DNA of 64,000 nt from Candidatus Bipolaricaulota bacterium (GCA_014360985.1 JACIWK010000005.1:1-64000), one strand, 5' to 3'. Shown: positions 1 through 8,398, numbered from the stretch's first letter. A program made the numbers and translations. Notes: generated by a model not told the origin, from the letters alone.

Positions 1-156
1 GGCCGCCGGGCCCTGGCCCTCCTCCACGAGCACGGGATCGAGGTACGCACAGGCGCATCGGGGACCGTGCGAGAGGCGATCGAGGCCTGGAAGAACGGGC
101 AGCTGACCGAGGGTGACCCTTGCACCCGGCACATGTTCCATGGCCAAGGCGGCTGA
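1..156 (+). CDS. NifX/NifB-like dinitrogenase iron-molybdenum cofactor family protein, C-terminal part
   Basis: Only the last 51 residues lie in the window and the start is outside. The visible part reads as the end of the small RNase H-like fold family (PF02579) that carries or protects iron-sulfur or molybdenum cofactors: a strand-turn ending in IEVRTGASGTV, then an amphipathic helix and a His/Cys-containing tail CTRHMFHGQGG. Members of this family commonly sit beside MinD-type ATPases with ferredoxin inserts, as here. The next gene starts inside this one. The family call rests on a short tail plus the neighbourhood, so the general role is inferred. Confidence 0.7.
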   Translation, partial: GRRALALLHEHGIEVRTGASGTVREAIEAWKNGQLTEGDPCTRHMFHGQGG

Positions 157-1015
157 CGGTGGGGTCACCCTCGCCGTCGCCTCGGGCAAGGGCGGAACGG
201 GGAAGACAACGGTCGCCGTCTCGCTCGCCCTCGCGGCGCGGGACTCCCGTCCGGTAGAGCTCGTAGACTGCGATGTCGAGGAACCCAATGCCCACCTGTT
301 CCTCTCCCCAACCACCTTCCGCCGGGAGGCGGTGGAGCTCCCCGTTCCCAGGGTCGACCTCGACCGGTGCACGTTCTGCGGCGTATGCGCGAAGGCGTGC
401 CGGTTCGGGGCCCTTGCCGTGGTCGGGAGGAAGGTCCTGTTCCACCCCGAGCTGTGCCACGGGTGCGGGCTGTGTGCGCTCGCCTGTCCGGAGAGGGCGA
501 TCCGGGAGACGCCGCGCGCGATCGGGTGGATCGAGGAGGGAGATGGCCGCGGAGTCCGGTTCCTTCATGGGATCCTCGACCTGGGGGAACCGATGGCGAC
601 CCCGATCATCCGCCGTCTCAAGGAGCGAGCGAGCCACGACGGGGTGACCGTTCTCGACGCCCCCCCCGGAACGGGGTGCCCAGTGATCGAGACCCTCAAG
701 GGGGCTGACTTCGCCCTCCTCGTGACCGAGCCAACCCCATTCGGCCTCCACGATCTCCGCCTCGCCCTCGAAGTGACGCGCATCCTCGGGATCCCAGCCG
801 GAGTCGTGATCAACAAGAATGGGATCGGCACCGACGCTGTGGAACGGTATTGCATTGATGCGGGCATCCCCGTGCTCCTGCGCATCCCCATGGACCGCCG
901 CATCGCCTCCGCCTACGCCCACGGGATCCCCCTCCTGGATGCGCTCCCCGAGTGGAAGAAGCCCTTCCTCGGCCTCCTCGAGGCGTCCCTGAACGGAGCA
1001 AACTGCGTGCGATGA
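140..1015 (+). CDS. MinD-superfamily P-loop ATPase with inserted 2[4Fe-4S] ferredoxin domain (copy A)
   Basis: A cytoplasmic ATPase of the ParA/MinD (SIMIBI) class, thought to move or insert metal clusters. The deviant Walker A motif SGKGGTGKTT is near the N-terminus. Two ferredoxin motifs follow, CTFCGVCAKAC and CHGCGLCALAC, each CxxCxxCxxxC and each expected to bind a [4Fe-4S] cluster. The later DAPPGTGCPV stretch is the Walker B/switch region. About 291 residues, usual for the group. ATG 140 was chosen; an in-frame GTG at 113 is possible and neither has a clear Shine-Dalgarno. The gene overlaps the NifX-like gene and the next ATPase, so the cluster is one operon. The substrate is unknown. 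Confidence 0.9.
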   Translation: MAKAADGGVTLAVASGKGGTGKTTVAVSLALAARDSRPVELVDCDVEEPNAHLFLSPTTFRREAVELPVPRVDLDRCTFCGVCAKACRFGALAVVGRKVLFHPELCHGCGLCALACPERAIRETPRAIGWIEEGDGRGVRFLHGILDLGEPMATPIIRRLKERASHDGVTVLDAPPGTGCPVIETLKGADFALLVTEPTPFGLHDLRLALEVTRILGIPAGVVINKNGIGTDAVERYCIDAGIPVLLRIPMDRRIASAYAHGIPLLDALPEWKKPFLGLLEASLNGANCVR

Positions 1016-1923
1016 CCGAGCTCGTCGTGGTCTCAGGGAAGGGAGGCACCGGGAAGACGACCGTCGTCGCCTCACTGGCGGCGTTGGCCCGCGACGCGGT
1101 GATCGCCGACTGCGATGTGGACGCGGCCAACCTCCACCTCCTTTTGCATCCCCAGGTGGAGAAGACGGTGAGCTACGAAGGGTCGGAAGTTGCCGAGGTA
1201 AACCCCGCGATGTGCACCGGGTGCGGGGCGTGTGCAGAAAGCTGCCGGTTCGCCGCCGTCGTCCGCCGAAACGGGGCCCATGCCGTGGATCCCCTGTCCT
1301 GCGAAGGGTGCGGGGTTTGCGCCGCGGTCTGTCCGGAGAAAGCTGTGAAGCTTTCCCCGCGTCTTTCTGGCTGGATCTACATCTCCAAGAGCCCTTACGG
1401 GACGGTGGTTCATGGAGAACTCAGGCCGGGCGAGGAAACGTCGGGGAAGCTGGTGAGTCAGGTCAAGATGCGGGCCCGAGAGATTGGGCGTCAGGAACGT
1501 GCTGACCTGCTCCTCGCCGACGGGGCGCCGGGGATCGGGTGCCCCGTGATCGCCTCCCTCTCGGGAGCCCACGCGGCGCTGGCCGTGACCGAGCCCAGCC
1601 GATCTGCCCTTCACGACCTGGAGCGGGTGGTAGCGGTGGCCCGCCAATTTCGCGCCCAGCCCCTGGTCGTGATCAACAAGGCTGACCTCGCCCCCGATCT
1701 CGCCGACGAGATCGAGCTCTACGCGCAAAGGGAGGGGATCCCAGTCCTAGCACGGATCCCCTACGACGAGAAGGCGGTCGCGGCCCTCGTCGCCCAGCGC
1801 CCCCTCGTCGAACATGGGGATAGCCCGGCAGCGGAGGCGATCCGCGCCCTGTGGGAGAGGCTGACCGCGGAGAGGGGATTGAAGACACCGCCCTCCATCG
1901 GGGCGAGCAGGTGGACAACCTGA
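1012..1923 (+). CDS. MinD-superfamily P-loop ATPase with inserted 2[4Fe-4S] ferredoxin domain (copy B)
   Basis: Paralogue of the preceding gene with the same order: Walker A SGKGGTGKTT, ferredoxin motifs CTGCGACAESC and CEGCGVCAAVC, then the DGAPGIGCPV nucleotide-hydrolysis region. ATG 1012 overlaps the previous stop in an ATGA arrangement, so the two are probably translationally coupled and made in similar amounts, as expected if they form a heterodimer. About 303 residues. Paired copies beside a NifX-like protein are a recurring arrangement in anaerobes. The biochemical target, an iron-sulfur or other metal cofactor, is not shown by the sequence. Confidence 0.9.
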   Translation: MTELVVVSGKGGTGKTTVVASLAALARDAVIADCDVDAANLHLLLHPQVEKTVSYEGSEVAEVNPAMCTGCGACAESCRFAAVVRRNGAHAVDPLSCEGCGVCAAVCPEKAVKLSPRLSGWIYISKSPYGTVVHGELRPGEETSGKLVSQVKMRAREIGRQERADLLLADGAPGIGCPVIASLSGAHAALAVTEPSRSALHDLERVVAVARQFRAQPLVVINKADLAPDLADEIELYAQREGIPVLARIPYDEKAVAALVAQRPLVEHGDSPAAEAIRALWERLTAERGLKTPPSIGASRWTT

Positions 1924-2150
1924 CGTTCGTTCCCCATGGTGAGGCCACACTCGATCTGGACCTTGGCCGAGAGATCCGGCCCTCCCCGGTCGCAGGCAAA
2001 GGCGAGAAAACCCGCGCGACGGTGTTCGACCGCGGGCCGAGAGAACGGGTGCGGTGCGTGAGGAGAGGCGGTGATGCGCATACTCATCCTATACGACAAC
2101 GTGGCCCATCCCCCTCTCCGTGGGGGATGGGGATTCTCCGGCCTCGTTGA
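1911..2150 (+). CDS. possible small protein between the ATPase and hydrolase genes
   Basis: A reading frame open from GTG 1911 to a stop at 2148-2150 fills the gap between the second ATPase and the hydrolase. Codons in its first two thirds end mostly in G or C like real genes nearby, but the frame overlaps both neighbours, the downstream one by 77 bases. No family is recognised. The product would be basic, about 79 residues, with no transmembrane segment. It may be only spacer that carries the hydrolase ribosome-binding site (AGGAG near 2061). Confidence 0.2.
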   Translation: MDNLTFVPHGEATLDLDLGREIRPSPVAGKGEKTRATVFDRGPRERVRCVRRGGDAHTHPIRQRGPSPSPWGMGILRPR

Positions 2151-2787
2151 AGCTGGCGAACGGAGAATCCTCTTCGACACCGGGGCCGACCGGCTGTTGC
2201 TCGCGCACAACGCACGGGTCCTGGGTGTGGACCTGGCCCAGGTCACTGACGTCTTCCTGTCCCATGCCCACTGTGACCACGTGGGCGGGCTCTCCTACGT
2301 CCTGGAGAGAGCAGAGGGAGTGCGCGTGTGGGCCCCGAAGGGGATGGCCCGCTACCTCCGGCCGCGGACGCCCGACGCCGAGCTTCGCATCGTGGATGGG
2401 CCGTGCGAGCTCGGAACGGGGCTCGTCTCGACCGGAACGTTGGGCCGCTCGGTGCGGGAGCAAGGGCTGATCGTGCTCACATCCCACGGGATGGTCCTCG
2501 TCACCGGCTGCGCCCATCCCGGGGTGGAGCGAATGGCTGAGCGCGCGTTCGAGCTTACAGGAGCCAGCCTCCACCTCGTCCTAGGTGGGTTCCACCTCGG
2601 CGGGGCCCCATCCCACCAGATCAGGAGAGTGGTCGCCCAACTGGGCCAGATCGCGCACCGTGTTGGCCCGGGACACTGCACGGGCGAGGAGGCGACAGGG
2701 GCCCTCCTCGTGCGCTTCCCGGGCTCGGAGGCCCTCGCGGTGGGAAAGGAGGTCAGAGTATCGGAATCCAGGGGAGGGGACCGATGA
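2074..2787 (+). CDS. metallo-beta-lactamase fold hydrolase, COG1237 type
   Basis: Metal-dependent hydrolase of the COG1237 group, often labelled 7,8-dihydropterin-6-methyl-4-(ribofuranosyl)aminobenzene 5'-phosphate synthase. The metal motif LSHAHCDHVGG near residue 70 is the HxHxDH signature. The later VTGCAHPGVE and LGGFHL stretches are typical of this subgroup. About 237 residues, soluble, no signal peptide. ATG 2074 follows an AGGAG ribosome site; the GTG just before it is less likely. The gene sits inside the metal-cofactor operon and overlaps the following mrp gene by four bases. The fold is secure; the natural substrate is not. Confidence 0.88.
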   Translation: MRILILYDNVAHPPLRGGWGFSGLVEAGERRILFDTGADRLLLAHNARVLGVDLAQVTDVFLSHAHCDHVGGLSYVLERAEGVRVWAPKGMARYLRPRTPDAELRIVDGPCELGTGLVSTGTLGRSVREQGLIVLTSHGMVLVTGCAHPGVERMAERAFELTGASLHLVLGGFHLGGAPSHQIRRVVAQLGQIAHRVGPGHCTGEEATGALLVRFPGSEALAVGKEVRVSESRGGDR

Positions 2788-3593
2788 ACAGACCGCAGCA
2801 TGTGCTCATGGTCCTCTCGGGAAAAGGGGGTGTGGGGAAGTCCACCATCGCGGTGAACGTAGCGGTCGCGCTCGCCCACCGCCTTGATGTGGGGATCCTC
2901 GACGCCGACCTCCACGGGCCCAACGTCCCGAAGATGCTCGGGATCGAGGGGGCGACGATGGCGCTGCGGGGCGGGAAGCTCCTCCCGGTGAGCACGCCCT
3001 ACAATCTGACCGTGGCCTCGCTTGCGTTCGCCCTCCCCAGCGTGGATGCCCCCGTCATCTGGCGGGGGCCGCTCAAGATGAGGGCGATTCAGCAGCTCCT
3101 TGAGGACGTGGCCTGGCCATCCCTTGACCTCCTCGTCGTCGACCTCCCCCCGGGGACAGGGGACGAGGCGTTGTCGGTGGCCCAGCTCGTGGGAAGAGGG
3201 GAAACGGCGGTGGTCGTCACAACGCCCCAGGACGTAGCCGTCCTCGACGCGAGCAAAGCGGTGAGCTTCGCCCGCAAGGTGGGGGTAGCGCGGATCGGGG
3301 TGGTGGAGAACATGGCGGGCCTTGTCTGCCCCCACTGTGGCCAGGAGATCGCCCTATGCGGGGTGGGCGGCGGAGAGGAACTGGCAGGAAGGATGGACGT
3401 CCCCTTCCTGGGCCGGATCCCCCTCCTCCCCGCGGTGCTCCAGGGAGGGGATCGCGGACGACCGGCCGTGCTCCTCCCCCAGGCCCGCGAGCCGTTCCTG
3501 GCGCTCGGGAACAAGGTTCTCTCCCTCCTCGATGGTCCGGAAGAGGGACTCCCCCAACCGGAGGCACCTCATGGCGAACAAACGTCAAGTTGA
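2784..3593 (+). CDS. Mrp/NBP35-family ATP-binding iron-sulfur carrier
   Basis: Cytoplasmic P-loop ATPase of the Mrp/ApbC/NBP35 family, which assembles [4Fe-4S] clusters at a dimer interface and hands them to apo-proteins. Walker A is SGKGGVGKST, followed by the family stretches LDADLHGPN and VDLPPGTGDE. The cluster-binding CPHC motif lies in VCPHCGQE near residue 182. About 269 residues, a minimal Mrp without the N-terminal DUF59 domain. The start overlaps the upstream stop (ATGA), and its own 3' end overlaps the fur gene. Its presence with the two ferredoxin ATPases and the NifX-like protein supports a cluster-assembly role for the operon. Confidence 0.93.
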   Translation: MNRPQHVLMVLSGKGGVGKSTIAVNVAVALAHRLDVGILDADLHGPNVPKMLGIEGATMALRGGKLLPVSTPYNLTVASLAFALPSVDAPVIWRGPLKMRAIQQLLEDVAWPSLDLLVVDLPPGTGDEALSVAQLVGRGETAVVVTTPQDVAVLDASKAVSFARKVGVARIGVVENMAGLVCPHCGQEIALCGVGGGEELAGRMDVPFLGRIPLLPAVLQGGDRGRPAVLLPQAREPFLALGNKVLSLLDGPEEGLPQPEAPHGEQTSS

Positions 3594-4059
3594 CGCCTCG
3601 GTGGCGCCAGGGCAAAGTGAGCGGGAGATGAACAGGCCGGTCGAGTTGTTTGAGGCGTTCCTCAGGCGCCGGGGGCTCCACATCACCCAGCCGCGGCGGG
3701 CGGTGGTGGAGACGGTGTTCGCTCTCCCCACCCACTTCGAGGCCGCCGAGTTGTGGGCAGCCCTGCGCGGATCCGTGTCCTCGGCCGCCACCGTGTACCG
3801 CACCCTGGAGCTCCTGGAACAGGCCGGGCTCGTGCGCCGCGTGTCGTTCGGCGAGGCTCATGCCCACTACGAGCACACGTTGGGCCGCGAGGATCACGGC
3901 CACCTCGTGTGCCGGGACTGCGGGAAGGTCATCGAGTTCTCCGACCCCGGCTTGACGCAGGTCGTCGCCCGCGCCGCAGCCCGCCACGGGTTCAACCTCT
4001 CCGAGGCCGTGATCCAGGGGTACGGCTTGTGCCGGGCGTGCCAGGCGAAGCGGCTATAA
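3571..4059 (+). CDS. Fur-family metal-responsive transcriptional regulator
   Basis: DNA-binding regulator of the Fur/Zur/PerR family. An N-terminal winged helix carries the recognition region AATVYRTLELLEQAGLV. The dimerisation domain has the structural zinc cysteines in CRDCGK and CRACQAK and a histidine-rich stretch HAHYEHT. About 162 residues from ATG 3571, which follows GGAGG with good spacing and lies inside the end of mrp. ATG 3628 would give a core-length protein. As the last gene of the metal-cofactor operon it probably senses iron or redox state. Which metal it reads cannot be told from sequence alone. Confidence 0.9.
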   Translation: MANKRQVDASVAPGQSEREMNRPVELFEAFLRRRGLHITQPRRAVVETVFALPTHFEAAELWAALRGSVSSAATVYRTLELLEQAGLVRRVSFGEAHAHYEHTLGREDHGHLVCRDCGKVIEFSDPGLTQVVARAAARHGFNLSEAVIQGYGLCRACQAKRL

Positions 4060-4060
4060 T
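4055..4060 (+). promoter_or_regulatory. -10 element of the tRNA-Leu promoter
   Basis: A perfect TATAAT overlaps the fur stop codon and ends nine bases before the mature tRNA 5' end, so transcription should begin only about three bases upstream of the tRNA. No convincing -35 box is seen. Confidence 0.55.
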
Positions 4061-4069
4061 CGCCCCGAT

Positions 4070-4158
4070 GCCGGGGTGGCGGAACTGGCAGACGCGCGGG
4101 ACTCAAAATCCCGTGCCCTGAGAAGGGCGTGTGGGTTCGATTCCCACCCTCGGCACCA
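4070..4158 (+). tRNA. tRNA-Leu (CAA anticodon)
   Basis: Cloverleaf with acceptor stem GCCGGGG pairing to CCTCGGC, anticodon stem CGGGA/TCCCG around loop CTCAAAA (anticodon CAA, reads UUG), a long variable arm as expected for leucine, T-arm GTGGGTTCGATTCCCAC, and an encoded CCA at 4156-4158. Confidence 0.95.
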
Positions 4159-4168
4159 CGGACCTCCG

Positions 4169-4708
4169 ATGATGAACTTCGTGCGCGTGTTGGGGCATCT
4201 TCTCCGCGGGCGGACCGCGCTCTGGCAGTGCTACACGACTGTCTCATGGCGCACCTGCGCGGAGTGCCTATCCTGGCACGGCCGGATCGTGGCCGACCCG
4301 AGCGCGTTCCCCGCGCACAACGGCTGCCCCCATGAGGTCCGCCGTTTCCCCGTGTGGAGGCTGGCCGCCTACCGCGCCCATGGCCAGCGGATGGCGGAGC
4401 GGGCCAGGGAGGAGCTGCAGCGCCGCGACCTCTTCCGCCAAGCGATCGCCCTTCTCCCCACTGACCAGGAGCGCAGTGTGGGCCTGTTCGACCGCGCCGC
4501 GGCGGTGGACGTCTACATCCCTGAGCTCGAGACCTTGGCGCGTCATCCCGTTCTCGCCGACCCCGCCCTCCGGGCCCGCCTGCGCGAGGTCCACCTCGCG
4601 CGCTGGAAGTCCAAGTTCGCCCGGGAGCGCTACGAGCGGCAGCCAGAGCGAGCCCGTACCCAGCAGGAGAGGTGGGGTGTCCAACGCATCAAGGAGCTCT
4701 TCCCCTAA
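4169..4708 (+). CDS. hypothetical protein with N-terminal Cys/His motif
   Basis: Not recognised. About 179 residues from ATG 4169 (ATG 4172 equally possible), directly after tRNA-Leu. The N-terminal third has a putative metal-binding pattern, TCAECLSWHG then CPHEVRRF, loosely like the Cys-containing tail of phage head-morphogenesis proteins, though the match is weak. The rest is predicted helical and rich in Arg and Glu, ending in a strongly basic stretch. No signal peptide or membrane segment. The downstream ComEA-like gene starts inside its last 32 bases with its own ribosome site, so the two are probably co-transcribed. Confidence 0.7.
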   Translation: MMNFVRVLGHLLRGRTALWQCYTTVSWRTCAECLSWHGRIVADPSAFPAHNGCPHEVRRFPVWRLAAYRAHGQRMAERAREELQRRDLFRQAIALLPTDQERSVGLFDRAAAVDVYIPELETLARHPVLADPALRARLREVHLARWKSKFARERYERQPERARTQQERWGVQRIKELFP

Positions 4709-5069
4709 CGAGCGCGGCGGGCCGCGGTTCTGGGCCGCTTGCGCCCTCGTGTTCGCCCTCCTCGTGTACGCTGGAGTGCGCTTCATCCCTTCCCCCCCTC
4801 CGTCCAGAGTGCCGCTTGAGGCGGTGAACATCCCCGCGGTCGTGGTCCCGATCGAGTTCGTCCTCCACGGAAAGATCAACCTCAACCGCGCTTCGGCCGA
4901 AGAGCTGCAGAAGTTGCCCGGAGTGGGGCCTGTCCTCGCGGCCCGCATCGTGGCGTTCCGCGAGGAACACGGACCGTTTCACTCCGTGGACGACCTCACT
5001 CTGGTGTTGGGGATCGGCCCCAAAACCCTCGACGGGTTCCGTGACCAGGTGACCATCGACGATGAATGA
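4677..5069 (+). CDS. ComEA-like helix-hairpin-helix DNA-binding protein
   Basis: Small membrane-anchored DNA-binding protein. One transmembrane helix (AACALVFALLVYAGV, about residues 18-33) is followed by a linker and a C-terminal helix-hairpin-helix pair with INLNRASAEELQKLPGVGP and VDDLTLVLGIG, the ComEA signature. ComEA binds incoming double-stranded DNA outside the membrane during natural transformation. GTG 4677 was chosen because AGGAG lies seven bases upstream. No other competence genes are nearby, so a role in DNA uptake is inferred from the family only. About 130 residues, short for full ComEA because the SLBB domain is missing. Confidence 0.85.
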   Translation: MSNASRSSSPNERGGPRFWAACALVFALLVYAGVRFIPSPPPSRVPLEAVNIPAVVVPIEFVLHGKINLNRASAEELQKLPGVGPVLAARIVAFREEHGPFHSVDDLTLVLGIGPKTLDGFRDQVTIDDE

Positions 5070-5139
5070 CCCCCCTTGCCTGGGGCATGGGCAGGACGTA
5101 CCATGCTCCCTCCCCAGACCCATTCAGGAGGAGACCCCC

Positions 5140-6177
5140 ATGGCTGAGAGTCGGATCCCGATCAGAGCATTCGACCTCGCGACCGCTTCGCGCCGCGAGA
5201 CGACTGCGGTCCACGCCCTCTCCACCCGGCTGCGGGCCGAGGCGTGGCCGGAGGATCCACCTCAGGCGTTGGAGGACTGGGAAAGGAAGCTCAGGACGAT
5301 CCCCCCCTACTGGACCGTGGGGCGGTGGGTGGCGTGGCGGGGGGAGGAAGCGGTGGCAGCGGCAAGCACCTACTTCTACAACACCCCCCACAACCGCCAC
5401 ATCGCCGATGCCGACATCGGCGTCCTCCCTGAACATCGGCGCCGTGGGATCGGAAAGGAGCTTCTCACCCGCATCGTGGCCGCGGCCGAAGAGGAGGGCA
5501 AGACGCTCCTCATCTTCGGCACGGACTCAGCCCTCCCCGTGGGACGGGCGTTCGCCGAGCGGGTGGGGGCGAGGCCAGGGATGGTCTCCGCCACGAACCA
5601 GCTTGATCTGGCCCACCTCGACCGCGCCCTGATGGCGCGGTGGCGCAACGACGGGCCCCGCGACCGGTTCACCCTCGGGTGGTGGATCGGCCCCTATCCG
5701 GAGGAGGAACTGGAGGCGATCTGCCAGCTCAAGGACGTGATGAACACCGCCCCCCGGGACGAGCTGCAGATGGAGGACTGGACGTGGACCCCAGAGATGG
5801 TGCGCCAGGGGGAGGCGGCGCTGGCCGAGCGGAGGAGGGAACGGTGGACCCTTTACGCCCGCCACCGCCCGTCGGGCGAACTCGCCGGGTTCACCGAGGT
5901 GTTCTGGGATCCCGCCCAAAAGGAAACCCTGTGGCAGGGCGACACCGGCGTCCTCCCCAAGTACCGCGGCCGCGGCCTGGGCAAATGGCTCAAAGCGACG
6001 ATGATCGAGAAGGTGTTGGCCGAACGGCCCTGTGTCGTACGTGTCCGCACTGGCAACGCCAGCTCCAACGCCCCGATGCTCGCGATCAACCACGCGATGG
6101 GGTTCCGGCTGTACAAAGAGTGGACGATCTGGCAGATCGAGGTGGCCCAAGCGCGGTCCTACCTCGCTGCGGGTTGA
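5140..6177 (+). CDS. double GNAT-family acetyltransferase
   Basis: Two fused GNAT N-acetyltransferase domains in about 345 residues. Each has the acetyl-CoA pyrophosphate-binding turn: LPEHRRRGIGKEL in the first half and LPKYRGRGLGKWL in the second. The tandem layout resembles mycothiol synthase and other double-GNAT enzymes in which often only one half is catalytic. ATG 5140 lies eight bases after AGGAGG. Soluble, no signal peptide, apparently a single-gene unit. A second double-GNAT gene of similar design is at 9809. The acceptor substrate is unknown. Confidence 0.87.
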   Translation: MAESRIPIRAFDLATASRRETTAVHALSTRLRAEAWPEDPPQALEDWERKLRTIPPYWTVGRWVAWRGEEAVAAASTYFYNTPHNRHIADADIGVLPEHRRRGIGKELLTRIVAAAEEEGKTLLIFGTDSALPVGRAFAERVGARPGMVSATNQLDLAHLDRALMARWRNDGPRDRFTLGWWIGPYPEEELEAICQLKDVMNTAPRDELQMEDWTWTPEMVRQGEAALAERRRERWTLYARHRPSGELAGFTEVFWDPAQKETLWQGDTGVLPKYRGRGLGKWLKATMIEKVLAERPCVVRVRTGNASSNAPMLAINHAMGFRLYKEWTIWQIEVAQARSYLAAG

Positions 6178-6250
6178 ACCGATCCTGTGGCTTGTGCTTT
6201 CGGCGAGCGCCCACACCGGGTAAGCTCTTGCCGTTGAAGGAGGTTCGGAC

Positions 6251-8398
6251 ATGCGGATGCGTGCGGTTGCGGCAATCCTAGTCGTCATTGGGATCGGGGC
6301 CCTTCTCGTCGGGTGCAACAAAGGAACCCCGCCTACGATCACCAGCCAACCCCAAGGGAAAACGATCTGCGCTGGGGGTTCGGTTACGTTCAGCGTTGTG
6401 GCGAGCGGCACGGCGCCGCTCAACTACCAATGGGCCAAGGACGGAACGGCGATTCCTGGAGCAACGAGCGCGAGCTACACGATCAACCCGGTCTCCTCAC
6501 CCGATGCCGGAGCCTACACCGTGACCGTGCGCAATGCCGCGGGAAGCGCGACGTCGAGTGCGGTCACCCTCACCGTGAACGTGCCCCCCACCCTCAGCGC
6601 GCACCCTGCCACGCAGACCGCGTGCGCCGGAAGCTCCGTCCTGATGAGCGCGATCGCGGATGGCACCCCGCCCCTGACTTACCAGTGGAGAAAGGACGGC
6701 GCGGACATCGCTGGTGCCACAACCGCCATCCTCACCCTCCCCGCCGTCACGGGTGCGGACGCGGGAACCTACCTCGTCGTGGTCACGAACGCCTGTGGGA
6801 GCGTGACTTCCAGGCCCGCGATCCTCACCGTGGGCGAGGCGCCGACGATTGTCGTTCAGCCCGCGTCGCGGGAGGCAAAGGTCGGCGAGGAGGTGACCCT
6901 CGCCGTGGAGGCATCGAGTACAGCGCCCTTCCTTTTCCAGTGGCGCAAGGACGGCACGGACATCCCTGGGGCAACGGGCCCGACGTTCACCCTCCCCGCG
7001 GCAGCGGCCGATGACGCGGGGACGTACACCGTCGTCGTCACCAACGGGTGCGGAAGCGTGACTTCGGAGCCCGCCGAGCTATCCGTGACCGCTGCGGCCG
7101 CTCCCCAGCCCGCGGCCGAACCGACCACCGCCCCGGTCGAGAGCTCGGCGTTCATCACCGTGAATGGCCACCCCCTCTCCCGGGACGCGTTCGACGCCAT
7201 GAAGGAACAGGTCCTCAGCTTCTACGGACAGCTGTACGGCCAGTTCGGAATCGACATCCGAGTCTTCCTCGCCGGGGCCCGGGGTCGCCGGTTCGACCTC
7301 GATCTCGCCCTGATCGCCGTGAGCAGCCTCGTCACGCGCGGGATCGTGGACGGGGAGGCGGGGCGGCGGGGAATCGTCGTTTCCCCCGAGGAGATCGAGG
7401 CCGAGTTCGAACGGCAATACCAGGCGATGCTCGATGCGTACGCGATGACCGAGCAGGACCTCATCAACTACTTCGCGATCTATGGCGGGACCCTGGAGGA
7501 GTTCAAGGAGGAGGGCCGGGCCAGCGTAGCAGAGCAGCTCCTCTACGAGAGGGTCCAGGCAGCGGTCGTAGGCCCGATTGAGCTGTCGGAGGACGATCTC
7601 CGTCGATACTTCGAAGAACACAGGGCCGACTACCGCATCCAGGAAGAGGTCCGCGCCTCCCACATCCTCGTCGCCACCGCAGAGGAGGCGCAAGAGGTCC
7701 TCACCGCGCTGGCCGACGGTGCTGACTTCGCCGAGCTCGCCCGGGAGCGCTCCACCTGCCCAAGCTCCGCCGAGGGAGGGGATCTCGGTTGGTTCAGCCG
7801 GGGGAAGATGGTCCCCGAGTTCGAGGAGGCGGCGTTCGCCCTCGCGGTGGGCGAGACGAGCGGCGTCGTGGAGAGTCAATTCGGGTTCCACATCATCCTT
7901 CTCACCGACCGTCGCGAGGCGTCCGAGCCCGCGTTTGAGGAGGTAATCGCTCGCGTGCGGACCGACGCCGAGACGGAGCTCGCCCGGGAGAGGTTCGACG
8001 CGTGGCTGAACGAGGCGCGGCGGAACGCGGTCGTGGTCATCAATGACCCGATCCTCCAGGCGATGTACGTGAAGAGTGTCGACCTCGATCAGGGGATCGC
8101 CGCGTTCGAGCGCATCCGCGAGGAAGGGAAGGTCGAGGAGCGGTACATCTCGTTCATCATCGGCTCGCTGTACGAGGAGAAGATGGCCGACCTCGAGTCG
8201 GACAAGGAGCTCGTCGAGACCGAGTTCCCCGAGGGCCCGGAGCGCGAGGCGCAGATCGCCGCCCTCGACGAGGCGATCGAGGCCGCGCGCCAGGCCGCCC
8301 TCGCCGCCTACCGCCGGGCCCTGGAGGAGCTCCCCGGCGACGAGGATGTGTTGGAACGGATCGCAGCGCTGGAGGGGGCGGCCGCCCTCCCCCGGTAG
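6251..8398 (+). CDS. lipoprotein with three Ig-like domains fused to a SurA/PrsA-like parvulin isomerase
   Basis: Exported lipoprotein of 715 residues. The signal peptide ends in lipobox LLVGC (Cys22). Three Ig-like repeats follow (about residues 28-280), each with the QW.KDG and DAGTY.V pattern of I-set domains. A helical SurA-N-like region covers about 295-440. A parvulin peptidyl-prolyl isomerase domain (about 460-560) has ASHILVAT, GGDLGWF and FGFHIILL. The C-terminus is helical, Glu/Ala-rich and probably coiled-coil. It should act outside the cytoplasmic membrane in folding secreted proteins; the Ig repeats may place it on the surface. Ribosome site GAAGGAGG precedes ATG 6251. Confidence 0.88.
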   Translation: MRMRAVAAILVVIGIGALLVGCNKGTPPTITSQPQGKTICAGGSVTFSVVASGTAPLNYQWAKDGTAIPGATSASYTINPVSSPDAGAYTVTVRNAAGSATSSAVTLTVNVPPTLSAHPATQTACAGSSVLMSAIADGTPPLTYQWRKDGADIAGATTAILTLPAVTGADAGTYLVVVTNACGSVTSRPAILTVGEAPTIVVQPASREAKVGEEVTLAVEASSTAPFLFQWRKDGTDIPGATGPTFTLPAAAADDAGTYTVVVTNGCGSVTSEPAELSVTAAAAPQPAAEPTTAPVESSAFITVNGHPLSRDAFDAMKEQVLSFYGQLYGQFGIDIRVFLAGARGRRFDLDLALIAVSSLVTRGIVDGEAGRRGIVVSPEEIEAEFERQYQAMLDAYAMTEQDLINYFAIYGGTLEEFKEEGRASVAEQLLYERVQAAVVGPIELSEDDLRRYFEEHRADYRIQEEVRASHILVATAEEAQEVLTALADGADFAELARERSTCPSSAEGGDLGWFSRGKMVPEFEEAAFALAVGETSGVVESQFGFHIILLTDRREASEPAFEEVIARVRTDAETELARERFDAWLNEARRNAVVVINDPILQAMYVKSVDLDQGIAAFERIREEGKVEERYISFIIGSLYEEKMADLESDKELVETEFPEGPEREAQIAALDEAIEAARQAALAAYRRALEELPGDEDVLERIAALEGAAALPR

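Noticed and set aside
4076-4168. In-frame extension of the hypothetical gene at 4169 back to an ATG at 4076.
   Set aside because: That extension lies inside tRNA-Leu, so the start was moved to the ATG after the tRNA.
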